Shown here in pieces: positions 8,387-16,606 of a stretch of DNA of 64,000 bases; position 1 is the stretch's first letter, and the number at the start of each line of letters is the position of its first letter. The DNA lies in NCBI GenBank assembly GCA_963822765.1, contig CAWGJL010000012.1, forward strand, positions 62,001 to 126,000, written 5' to 3'. Under the pieces are notes generated by a model. The model searched no databases and was not told where the DNA came from. It was given only the letters and a program-made list of their open reading frames with translations. This stretch comes from Palsa-504 sp963822765 (lineage in GTDB: Bacteria; Actinomycetota; Actinomycetes; Streptosporangiales; Streptosporangiaceae). The translations under genes and the position numbers were made by a program.

Positions 8387-9166
8387 ATGGGAATTCTCGC
8401 GAGCGCGATCCCCGCGGCGGCGTCAGGGGTCGTGCCGCTGCCCGGCTTCCTCAATTCCCTGACCGGGCCGCTCGACCATTACGGGTACGGGGCCATCGCC
8501 CTGCTGCTGCTGCTGGAGAACATCGGCGTCCCGGTCGTCCCTGGTGAGCTCGCGATGATCGCGGGCGCCATCTTCGCGGGCACCGGCCGGGCCGGGCTGA
8601 ACGCCGTCCTGGTCGGTATCGTCGCGGTCGCCGCCGCCATCGCCGGGGCCGAGATCGGCTACCTGATCGGCCGGTTCGCGGGCCGCGAGCTGATCCTGCA
8701 CCACGGCAAGTACGTCATGATCAAGCCGCACCACCTGGATCGCGCCGAGGCGATCACCACACGCTACGGCGGCATCGTGGTGGTCGTGGCCAGGTACATC
8801 GTCGGCCTGCGCGAGGCCAACGGGATCATCGCCGGCCTCACCGAGATGCGCTGGCTCACCTTCGGCGTGTTCAACGTGATCGGGGCGTTCGCCTGGGTCG
8901 CTACCTGGGTCACCCTGGGCGTCGTGGCCGGTGACCATATCGCCACGGTCTACGCCGACATCAACCGCTACTTCCTCTACCTGCTGGCCGCCGTCGCTGT
9001 GCTGCTCGTGGCGTACATCGGCAGGAGGCTGGTCCGGCGCCGGTCTCGTCGCGCTGAAGCAACTGAGACTGACGTGGTGGTAGAGCCTGACGAAGAGGCC
9101 GAGGCTGGCGGGGCGGGTGAGGTGGAGGTGACGGTCGAGGAGGAAACGGAGCCTAAGAGCTCGTAG
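8387..9166 (+). CDS. DedA family membrane protein
   Basis: A 259-residue integral membrane protein of the DedA/SNARE-associated family, whose members include undecaprenyl-phosphate flippases and are needed for envelope homeostasis. It has the family's ENIGVPVVPGE motif after the first helix, two half-hairpins, the FAGRELILHHGKYV stretch, and the basic VARYIVGLREANGIIAGL motif. The last 45 residues form a highly acidic, Glu-rich cytoplasmic tail. The gene starts two bases after rnd stops. Its final 190 bases lie opposite the open 3' extension of the mutT1 gene on the other strand. Confidence 0.9.
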   Translation: MGILASAIPAAASGVVPLPGFLNSLTGPLDHYGYGAIALLLLLENIGVPVVPGELAMIAGAIFAGTGRAGLNAVLVGIVAVAAAIAGAEIGYLIGRFAGRELILHHGKYVMIKPHHLDRAEAITTRYGGIVVVVARYIVGLREANGIIAGLTEMRWLTFGVFNVIGAFAWVATWVTLGVVAGDHIATVYADINRYFLYLLAAVAVLLVAYIGRRLVRRRSRRAEATETDVVVEPDEEAEAGGAGEVEVTVEEETEPKSS

Positions 9167-10056
9167 CGTTCCAGGGCGACGAGCGTCCCGGCGGCCACGT
9201 GCAGGACCAGGAAGGCGCCCTTGGGCAGCGACGGGACGACATCGGCGGGCTCGGGCGCGCCGAGCACCGAGCACGCGGCGGCCAGGGCCAGCGGCAGGTT
9301 CTCCCCGTGCAGGCAGGCGACCACGGGCTGGCCGGCCGCCACGAGGTTGCGGAACAGGTGCCGGAGAGTCTCAGCCCGGTCCGTTCGGTCCAAAAATGAC
9401 TCTGCGGCGCGGTCGGGCACGGTCAGAACGGCCTTAGCCTCGACGGACCCGCCGAACCCCTCGGCGTACGGGCGCACGCTCTGGATGCACCGCAGGGCGG
9501 GCGAGCTGATCACCCGGGCGCGAGGAGCGAAGCAGGTCAGCAGGTCGGCCAGGAGCAGCGCGTCCAGCACGCCCTCGGCATCCAGCGGGCGCACCAGGTC
9601 CTCCGCCGACCGCTCGCGTTTGCGGCCCGCCGAGGCGTGCCGGACCAGGACGATCGGCACCGTGGCGCGCGGCTGCAGGCTGGCGATCACCTCGGCGTCA
9701 TGAGGGTAGCTGAGCCGGTCCAGCGCCTGCGGCAGCGGCAGCCAGCACACCTCGTCAACCTCGTGGCTGGCCGCCGCCTGGTCGTGCGCGGCGAGCGCGG
9801 CCCAGTAGTCGACCTGCTTGGGCCGGCCGCGGGCCAGGTATTCCACGCTGCGCAGCCGGGGGCCGAGCACGGGGCGCACGCTGGTCTCCTCGAGAACCTC
9901 GCGGGCCGCGGTGAGCAGCACGTGCTCGCCGGGCTCGCGCTTGCCCTTGGGCAGCGACCAGTCGTCGTACTTGAGCCGGTGCACCAGGAGCACCTCGATC
10001 CCGTGGCCTGCCGGGCGCCACAGCACGGCGCCCGCCGAGAGGATGGCCTCGTTCAC
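8977..10056 (-). CDS. mutT1: MutT1-like NUDIX hydrolase with histidine phosphatase domain
   Basis: A two-domain protein resembling mycobacterial MutT1, which hydrolyses oxidised guanine nucleotides and diadenosine polyphosphates. The NUDIX box runs from G38 through E44, R52 and E53 to E56-E57 (GKREPGEH, REVLEET). A histidine phosphatase domain begins near residue 135 with VLVRHASAG and ends around CLHGENLPL and VALERYEL. The expected protein ends near residue 300, but no stop follows; the frame continues about 60 Ser/Thr-rich residues opposite the end of dedA. That tail is probably not ancestral, and a lost stop or small indel near 9150 is likely. It is 36 bases downstream of ppk, the same pairing as in mycobacteria. 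Confidence 0.85.
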   Translation of the reverse strand: MNEAILSAGAVLWRPAGHGIEVLLVHRLKYDDWSLPKGKREPGEHVLLTAAREVLEETSVRPVLGPRLRSVEYLARGRPKQVDYWAALAAHDQAAASHEVDEVCWLPLPQALDRLSYPHDAEVIASLQPRATVPIVLVRHASAGRKRERSAEDLVRPLDAEGVLDALLLADLLTCFAPRARVISSPALRCIQSVRPYAEGFGGSVEAKAVLTVPDRAAESFLDRTDRAETLRHLFRNLVAAGQPVVACLHGENLPLALAAACSVLGAPEPADVVPSLPKGAFLVLHVAAGTLVALERYELLGSVSSSTVTSTSPAPPASASSSGSTTTSVSVASARRDRRRTSLLPMYATSSTATAASR

Positions 10057-10092
10057 CGGCGGGGACCCATCGGCCGGGCTTCCCGGCGGTGC

Positions 10093-12285
10093 TCACCAGC
10101 CGACCGGTAAGCCCGGCTCATCGGCCGAACGGACCCGGCGTTCCCGGACCAGGGTCTCCTGGATGTCCCGCTGCGGGTGGCCGGACTCATCCCGGCTGTG
10201 CCGGGTCCAGTAGCCGTCCGGGTTCAGCCACCAGGACGACGTGGAGTCGTCCATGCCGAGGTCGAGCAGGCCGCGCACCCGCCGCTGATGAGCGGGGTCG
10301 GTCACCAGCACGAGCAGCTCCACCCGGCGGTCCAGGTTCCGGTGCATCATGTCGGCGCTGCCGATCCAGATCTGGCTGTCGTCGTCGTCGCCGACGCCGA
10401 AGGCGTAGACGCGGGAATGCTCAAGGAAGCGGCCGAGCACGCTGCGGACCGTGATCGTCTCGGACAGGCCGGGGATACCGGGGCGCAGCGTGCAGATGCC
10501 GCGGATCCACAGGTCGACGCGCACCCCGGACTGGGAGGCCCGGTAGAGCGCGTCGATCACCACCTCGTCGACGAGCGCGTTGGACTTGAAGACGATCCGG
10601 GCGGGCAGGCCGGCCCGGCTCCGTTCGGCCTGCCGGTCGATCCGGCTGACGATGCCGTTGCGCAGTTCCTCCGGGGCGACCAGCAGCCTGCGGTACGAAC
10701 CGTTGCGGGTGTACCCGGTGAGGTGGTTGAACAGGGCGGTGACGTCCTCGCCGACGGCCGGGTCGGCGGTGAGCAGGCCGAAGTCCTCGTAAAACCGGGC
10801 CGTGGTCGGATGGTAGTTGCCGGTGCCGAGGTGGCAGTAGCGCCGCAGCGTCCCGTCGGCCTCCTGCCGCACGATGAGCGCCATCTTGCAGTGCGTCTTG
10901 AGGCCGACGAAGCCGTAGACCACGTGGCAGCCCGCCTGCTCCAGCTTGCGGGCCCACGCGATGTTGGCCCGCTCGTCGAAGCGGGCCTTGATCTCCACCA
11001 CCACGACGACCTGCTTGCCCGCCTCGGCCGCGTCGATGAGCGCGTCCACGATCGGCGACTGGCCGCTGGTCCGGTACAGCGTCTGCTTGATCGCGAGCAC
11101 GCCCGGGTCCTCGGCGGCCTCCTCGATGAGCCGCTCAACCGACGCGGCGAACGAGTCGTAGGGGTGCTGGACGAGGATGTCACGTTCGGCGAGGGCGGTG
11201 AAGAGGCTGATGTCCTGCGGGATCTCCCGGGTGGACGGGACGAACGCCGGGTAGCGCAGCTCGCCGATGTTCAGGTCGGCGATGGCGGACAGCCCGCTGA
11301 GGTCGAGCGGTCCCGGCACCCGGTACACCGCGCGTGAGTCGATGTCGAGCTCGGTGACCAGCCGGTCCAGGACGTCGGCCGACATGGAGTCCTCGACCTC
11401 GAGCCGCACCGCGGGCTCGAACCGGCGCCGCACCAGTTCCCGCTCCATGGCCTGGAGCAGGTTCTCGGTGAGGTCCTCGTCCACTTCCAGGTCCCGGATC
11501 CGGGTGACGCGGAACACGTGCTGCTCGATCACCTCGACCCCGCCGAACAGGTCGGCCATGTGCGCCGCGATGACGTCCTCGATCGGCACGAACCGGTTCT
11601 GCGCCACCGCGAGGAACCTGGGCAGCAGCGGCGGCACCTTGACCCGGGCGAACACGGTGGAGTCCGTCCTGGGGTCGGCGATCATGACGGCCAGGTTGAG
11701 CGACAGGCCGGAGATGAACGGGAACGGATGGGCCGGATCCACCACCAGCGGGGTCAGCACCGGGTAGATGCGCTGGCGGAACAGCTCGCTGAGGTTGTCG
11801 CGTTCGCCGCTCGACATTTCCTTCCAGCGAAGGATCTCGATCCCGTGCTCGGCCAGTTCGGGGTTGACCCGCTCGCTGAACACCCGGGCGTGCCTGACGG
11901 TCAGCTCTCCCGCCAGCTCCAGCGTGTTCTCCAGCACCTGGTGGGGCAGCCGCACGCCGGGGCCCTCGACCGGGAAGCCGGCCACCATCCGTCGCACCAG
12001 CCCGGCCACCCGGACCATGAAGAACTCGTCCAGGTTGTTCGCGAAGATGGCCAGGAACCGCACCCGGTCGAGGAGCGGGACGGATTCGTCCTCGGCGAGT
12101 TCAAGGACGCGTTCGTTGAATCTGAGCCAGCTCTCCTCGCGGTCCAGGAAACGTTCCTCGGGCAACTCGCCTGCCTCCCCTTTGCCCCCGTTAGCCTGGG
12201 CTAGGCGCGTCGCGTCGCGCGGTCGCTGGTACAGCCCATCGTACGGTCCTCCGGCCGGGGAGATGTTCATCTGGCTCATACCCAT
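10093..12285 (-). CDS. ppk1: Polyphosphate kinase 1
   Basis: A 730-residue enzyme that reversibly makes polyphosphate from ATP. The four-domain PPK1 architecture is complete. The N-terminal domain has ESWLRFNERVLE (about 51-62), the ATP-binding region includes KTHCKM (about 463-468), and the autophosphorylated histidine is His485 in YCHLGTGNYHP. The second conserved histidine lies in SADMMHRNLDRRVE. Several ATGs lie close together at the start (12285, 12279, 12270); the first is annotated. mutT1 follows in the same direction. The upstream 150 bases contain an AT-rich stretch (GTTTAAGAGTTTATAAAC on this strand) that may hold the promoter. Confidence 0.96.
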   Translation of the reverse strand: MGMSQMNISPAGGPYDGLYQRPRDATRLAQANGGKGEAGELPEERFLDREESWLRFNERVLELAEDESVPLLDRVRFLAIFANNLDEFFMVRVAGLVRRMVAGFPVEGPGVRLPHQVLENTLELAGELTVRHARVFSERVNPELAEHGIEILRWKEMSSGERDNLSELFRQRIYPVLTPLVVDPAHPFPFISGLSLNLAVMIADPRTDSTVFARVKVPPLLPRFLAVAQNRFVPIEDVIAAHMADLFGGVEVIEQHVFRVTRIRDLEVDEDLTENLLQAMERELVRRRFEPAVRLEVEDSMSADVLDRLVTELDIDSRAVYRVPGPLDLSGLSAIADLNIGELRYPAFVPSTREIPQDISLFTALAERDILVQHPYDSFAASVERLIEEAAEDPGVLAIKQTLYRTSGQSPIVDALIDAAEAGKQVVVVVEIKARFDERANIAWARKLEQAGCHVVYGFVGLKTHCKMALIVRQEADGTLRRYCHLGTGNYHPTTARFYEDFGLLTADPAVGEDVTALFNHLTGYTRNGSYRRLLVAPEELRNGIVSRIDRQAERSRAGLPARIVFKSNALVDEVVIDALYRASQSGVRVDLWIRGICTLRPGIPGLSETITVRSVLGRFLEHSRVYAFGVGDDDDSQIWIGSADMMHRNLDRRVELLVLVTDPAHQRRVRGLLDLGMDDSTSSWWLNPDGYWTRHSRDESGHPQRDIQETLVRERRVRSADEPGLPVGW

Positions 12286-12434
12286 GACCCCATTCTCCCT
12301 CGCGCGGCGATGACCAGGAAACGTTCAGCACCGTTTATAAACTCTTAAACCCTTTTTTCCGAACGGCCCTTTGTGTCCGCCCACAGTCACGGTTTGCGCT
12401 GGTCGTGGCGGGGCGCTTGAGCTGCGGTCTTGTT

Positions 12435-13055
12435 TCAGGGCACACGGAACCCGGGGATGCCGGGGCGCGGCTGGATCGCCTGCACGCGCATGAATTCCAG
12501 GCCCTTCCTGGAACAGGCAGACAGGTGAATGGGCACGAACGCGGGCCGGACCTGGTCCGGCAGCATGACCCGCAGTTCGGGCGCGGTCACCTGCGCGCAC
12601 GAGGTCGGCTTCAACGTCATGGTGCTGGCGACGAGGAGCACCGCGTGCGCCGTCTGCCCGGGCGCGAGCGTGACCGGCCGGGGCCGGACCGAGGTGTCAC
12701 GGGCCGCCGCGCTGCCGATCTGGGTCCCGCTCCCGCCGGCGTAAGCCGATACGTCCGGGTAGCCGTACAGGCTGCACACCCGGGCGGAGACGTTGGTGAA
12801 TTCCAGGGTGTAGTAGGTGCCGCTGGGCTTGAGGCGGTCTGCTGTGGCCGGTTCCGCGGCCTGAGCCAAGCCGAGCCACGCCTCCAGGCCCGGCGCGGTG
12901 CAGAGGTTCTGGGTCAGGTTCGAGGACAGCGCGGCGTGATCAGGACGGACCGGGGCACGGCTGAGGGTGACGGCGAGCGCGGCGGTACCTGTGAAGGCCA
13001 CCACCGCTATCACGCGCCACGCGATATGGCCGTACTTCGTCACCGCTGACCCCAT
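12435..13055 (-). CDS. DUF4232 domain exported protein
   Basis: A 206-residue protein with an N-terminal hydrophobic segment (about residues 11-32) acting as a signal peptide or anchor, followed by a DUF4232 domain. Visible family features are YTLEFTNVSARVCSLYGYPDVSAY, the GQTAHAVLLV strand, and a conserved Cys pair (CSLYGYP and the late LSACS). DUF4232 proteins are secreted beta-sandwich proteins of unknown role, common in actinomycetes. ATG 13055 is used; a GTG four codons later is possible. It stands between ppk and a divergent MFS gene and is probably transcribed alone. Confidence 0.75.
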   Translation of the reverse strand: MGSAVTKYGHIAWRVIAVVAFTGTAALAVTLSRAPVRPDHAALSSNLTQNLCTAPGLEAWLGLAQAAEPATADRLKPSGTYYTLEFTNVSARVCSLYGYPDVSAYAGGSGTQIGSAAARDTSVRPRPVTLAPGQTAHAVLLVASTMTLKPTSCAQVTAPELRVMLPDQVRPAFVPIHLSACSRKGLEFMRVQAIQPRPGIPGFRVP

Positions 13056-13194
13056 CTGGCGATGCCTGGACGATCCCCTGCGCGAGACCGCGCTAACCCT
13101 GTCTCTACTGTTTTAGTTCTCTTCGAGCCGATTTCCTAGACCCATCCCATTTGCGTAATTCCGGGACGGCCGGGTCGCCACATATCGTGATCGC

Positions 13195-14478
13195 ATGGGT
13201 GCCGAGCCGGCTTCGGGTCAGCCCGTGACGCTGCGGCGGAACCGGGACTTCCAGCTCCTGTGGGGCGGCCAGGCGGTCTCGCTGCTCGGCTCGCAGACCT
13301 CGAAGATCGCCTATCCGCTGCTGGTCCTGGCCATGACCGGCTCGGCGGCCAAGGCCGGGATCGCCGGCTTCGCGGCCATGCTCGGCTACCTGCTGTTCCC
13401 GCTGCCGGCCGGGGGCCTGGCCGACCGGCATGACCGCAAGCGGATCATGATCTGCTGCGACGTGATCCGGTTGTTTGCGGTCGGGAGCATCGCCGTGGCC
13501 GGATGGGCCGCGCACATCACCTACGTGCAGGTACTGGTGGCGGGGTTCGCCGAGGGCACGGCGAGCGTGTTCTTCAGCGTGGCTCAGCGGGCGGCGCTGC
13601 CGATGCTCATCCATCCGTCCCAGCGGTCGCTGGCCGTCTCGCAGAACGAGGCGCGGCAGAACGCGGCGCAGCTGGCCGGCCCGACGCTGGGCGGCGCGCT
13701 GTTCGGGCTGTCCCGGGCCGCGCCGTTCGCCGCTGACGCGCTGTCCTACCTGGCCTCACTGGTCACCCTGCCGTTCATCAAGGCACCGATGCAGGCTGCT
13801 GTGCCTGCTCGGCCGGCCTTGCTGCGGACTGAGCTTCGCGAGGGGCTGGCCTTTACCTGGCGGCAGCCGTTCCTGCGCTACAGCGCGTTCTTCGCCGCCT
13901 CGGTGAACATCTTGCTGCAGGTCCTGACCCTGGGCCTGATCGTGCTGGCCCGGCACGACGGGGCCTCCGCCGCGCAGATCGGCCTCATTGTAGGGTGCAT
14001 GGGCGCCGGGGGCCTGGCCGGCGCGTTCGCGGCGCCCTGGGTCCAGCGCCGGATCCCGGCCGGGATCACCATCACCGGGTGCATGTGGACCTGGGCCGTC
14101 TTGCTGACCCTGATCGTGCTGGTCCGCGTGCCGCTGTGGCTGTGCCCGATCGTGGCCGTGCTCGGCTTCGTCGGGCCGGCCTGGAACGTCTCGGTCCAGA
14201 CCTACCGCATGCAGATCACGCCGAACGAGCTGCTGGGCCGGACCAGCAGCGTCGCCCTGCAGGTCGCCTGGGGGGTCATCCCGCTCGGGTCGCTGCTGGC
14301 CGGATTCCTGCTCCAGGTGCTATCGCCGGCCGCCGCGATGACCGTGGTCGCCGCCGGGATGGCGGCCACGGCCCTGGCCGCTACCGTCGTGGCGCCGGTC
14401 CGCGACGCGGGCCGCCGGACCCCCGGGGCTTCGGGGGCTTCGGGGCCGGCCGCTGGCGCGGCTCCGGCTGCCAGCTAG
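13195..14478 (+). CDS. MFS transporter, EntS-like exporter
   Basis: A 427-residue major facilitator with about twelve transmembrane helices. The N-terminus RNRDFQLLWGGQAVSLLGSQ and the loop 2-3 motif GGLADRHDRKR are typical of the MFS_3 / enterobactin-exporter-like branch, as is the QNEARQNAAQLAGPTLGG block in helix 5. Substrates in this branch range from siderophores to macrolides and cannot be read from sequence. No biosynthetic cluster lies beside it. Its stop codon overlaps the stop of the small gene on the opposite strand by four bases. Confidence 0.85.
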   Translation: MGAEPASGQPVTLRRNRDFQLLWGGQAVSLLGSQTSKIAYPLLVLAMTGSAAKAGIAGFAAMLGYLLFPLPAGGLADRHDRKRIMICCDVIRLFAVGSIAVAGWAAHITYVQVLVAGFAEGTASVFFSVAQRAALPMLIHPSQRSLAVSQNEARQNAAQLAGPTLGGALFGLSRAAPFAADALSYLASLVTLPFIKAPMQAAVPARPALLRTELREGLAFTWRQPFLRYSAFFAASVNILLQVLTLGLIVLARHDGASAAQIGLIVGCMGAGGLAGAFAAPWVQRRIPAGITITGCMWTWAVLLTLIVLVRVPLWLCPIVAVLGFVGPAWNVSVQTYRMQITPNELLGRTSSVALQVAWGVIPLGSLLAGFLLQVLSPAAAMTVVAAGMAATALAATVVAPVRDAGRRTPGASGASGPAAGAAPAAS

Positions 14479-14792
14479 CCGTTTTGCGTCGCCGAGTCCA
14501 GGTCGGCGGCGAAGGCGGCCAGGTCGAGCAGGTGGAGCAGCGCGTCGCACCACCGCTCCCCCGGCGGGCGGTCGTCGAAATGCCCCAGGCACTCGTTGGC
14601 CCCGTCCAGGATCGCCCGCAGCACCGCGCCGTCCTGGCCCTGCGGATCAGGGCCTGCGGGCAACGCCTGCAGGGCTGAGCCTTGCGCTGGCTCGCCGTCG
14701 AGGATCGCCGCCGCCTTCCGGGCCATGGCTAGCCCGAGGGTCCCGGCCAGCAGCAGTCTTTGCATCATCAGGACGCCATTGTGGTCAGTCAT
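14475..14792 (-). CDS. Hypothetical small helical protein
   Basis: An open frame of about 105 residues from ATG 14792 (alternatives at 14810 and 14855), preceded by a modest AAAGG about ten bases upstream. The predicted protein is helical and acidic in its second half (LDLAAFAADLDSA), with a short hydrophobic start (LLLAGTLGLAMA). No family was recognised. It is convergent with the MFS gene, and the two stops share a CTAG. It is reported because the frame is clean and fills a region with no better candidate, but it could be a chance frame in GC-rich DNA. Confidence 0.35.
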   Translation of the reverse strand: MTDHNGVLMMQRLLLAGTLGLAMARKAAAILDGEPAQGSALQALPAGPDPQGQDGAVLRAILDGANECLGHFDDRPPGERWCDALLHLLDLAAFAADLDSATQNG

Positions 14793-15152
14793 GTCCGCGT
14801 GCCTTTCCATCGTCCACGGGTGGCCGTCCCGCCTTCGGGACCATGATGCGGACAAGCAGTGACATTCTTGGTTAGACGCGCCTGATCGGCCAGCCGTAGC
14901 GACAGCGGCTCGGAGCTGCCTCGCTCACCCCGTCAACCCCATAGTCCCCATTTGCGTGGTAATTCCGGCTTTCGTGGAAACTTTGGGCAGTCCCAGTTGC
15001 CCAGATCGACCACGTAAGCCAAATCTTCCACGATCTTTTCCGGATGATGGAACTGACCGGCGAACGGGGCAACCTGAGGGGTCAGCGAGACGGGTGAGGA
15101 TATGAGCGCGGTATCCGGCGGCGGCGCGCAGGGCCTCCAACCTGGGCTCGCC
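14793..15152. other. Gap holding a low-GC coding-like remnant on the minus strand
   Basis: About 360 bases separate the small hypothetical gene from the corrected end of the ferredoxin reductase gene. The stretch 14941-15060 is only about 52 percent GC against roughly 70 percent around it. On the minus strand, 14933-15110 reads as a coherent protein tail: it contains QFHHPEKIVEDLAYVVDLG and WDCPKFPRKPELPRKWG, ending at a stop at 14933. The family is not recognised. It looks like the 3' end of a foreign gene. In the raw sequence the reductase frame runs through it because of its frameshift. Confidence 0.4.
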
Positions 15153-16606
15153 TTAAGTCTCGGGGCGGCAGGCGGACCAGATGGCGTCGCGGTTGTGAAG
15201 CTTGACGCGCTCGCCGCGGCCGAGCGCCTGGGCCAGGTCAGCTTCGGCGGTCTCGATGCGCAGCCACTCGTCGTAGGAGACGGGCATGATCCCGCGTCCG
15301 GCGAGGACCGTAGCCAGCGGGCCCTCGTCGTGGTCCGCAGGCGTGGCCGCAGCGTCGCGATAGCGGAGCAGGCCGGCCCAGGCAGCTGAGTCTCGCCTGC
15401 TGCCGGGCCGCCAGCCAGGTCCTCGAGCAGGGCCCGGACCGTCTCGGCGGCGTCGGACTTGTTGGTGCCGATCACGCCGGTGGGGCCGCGCTTGAGCCAG
15501 CCGGCTACGTACTCCCCCGGCAGCGGGGCGCCGTCAGGACCGAGGACGCGGCCCAGGTCGTTCGGCACGACCGAGGCCCGCTCGTCGAACGGCACGCCTG
15601 GCAGCGGGACGCTCTGGTAGCCGACCGAGCGCAGCACCATCTGCGCGTCCAGCGTCTCGAGCTGTCCGGTGCCGCCGAACTTCCCGCTGGCGTCGATCGC
15701 CGTCCGCTCCAGGGTGAGGCCGCCGACCCGTTCGGTCCCGAGGATCTCAACCGGCCGCAGCCAGAACCGGACGACCAGCCGCCGGGAGTGCCCGGAGGGG
15801 GCGGGACCCGCGGCCTCGCCTTGCGCCCACTTGGAGATGGCGACCAGGTTACCGCGCACGCGGCGGTCGGCCTCGGCCAGCGTGACGCCCTCCCCGGAGG
15901 AATCGAACGCGTTCAAATCCGCTTCATCGGCGTGTACGACGACTTCGACGCCGGGCAGTTCGCCCAGTTCACGCAGTTCCTTGGTGGTGAACTTGGCGTA
16001 CGCGGGCCCGCGACGGCCGATCATGTGGACCTCGCGCACCTTGCTCGCGTACAGGGCGTCCAGGACCGGCTGCGGCACGTCGGTGGTGTGCAGTTCAGCC
16101 GGGTCCCGGGCCAGGATCCGGGCCACGTCGACGGCGACGTTGCCGACACCGATCACCGCCACCGACTCGGCGTCCAGGGTGAACGCGCCGGGATCGACGT
16201 CCGGGTGACCGCAGTACCAGTTCACGAAGTCGGTGGCCGCGTAGCTCCCGGGCAGGTCCTCGCCGGAGATGCCGAGCCGCCGGTCCCGCATGGCCCCGGT
16301 CGCGTAGATCACCGCGTCGTACGCGCCGACCAGCTCGTCGCGGGTGACGTCCTCGCCGAGGTGGACGCCGCCCAGGAACCGGACGTCGGGGCTCTCCAGC
16401 ACCTTGCGCAGGTACTGGGCGATCGACTTTATCGACTTATGGTCAGGCGCCACGCCGTAGCGGACCAGGCCGTACGGGGTGGGCAGGCGGTCGATGACGT
16501 CGACCCGCACGGGCACCGGCGTGGGCAGCGCGGCGGCCTGCTTGACCAGTGCCTCGGCGGCGTAGAGCCCAGCCGGACCAGAGCCGATAACGGCTACGTT
16601 GAGCAT
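15153..16606 (-). CDS. fprA: Ferredoxin/flavodoxin-NADP+ reductase, FprA type, with apparent frameshift
   Basis: This flavoprotein moves electrons between NADPH and ferredoxins. It has the FAD-binding VIGSGPAGLYAAE at the N-terminus, PYGLVRYGVAPDH, a second Rossmann motif VIGVGNVAVDVARIL, and the GWLKRGPTGVIGTNKSDA signature. After the TVRALLEDLAGG segment the raw frame turns to Pro/Ser/Arg-rich nonsense. A one-base shift between about 15380 and 15440 restores a family-like tail (LAGRGIMPVSYDEWLRIE, then AQALGRGERVKLHNRDAI) and a TAA at 15153, for about 484 residues. Read literally, it ends at 14933. The start overlaps the dxs stop by 13 bases, so the two genes are coupled. Confidence 0.88.

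Noticed and set aside
12435..13049. Plus-strand frame opposite the DUF4232 gene
   Set aside because: The minus-strand frame has a signal segment and DUF4232 motifs; the plus-strand translation is composition-driven.
15898..15923. GAACGCGTTC inside fprA as a TetR operator
   Set aside because: It resembles the 20999-21014 palindrome, but lies mid-gene and codes for conserved-frame residues; likely chance.
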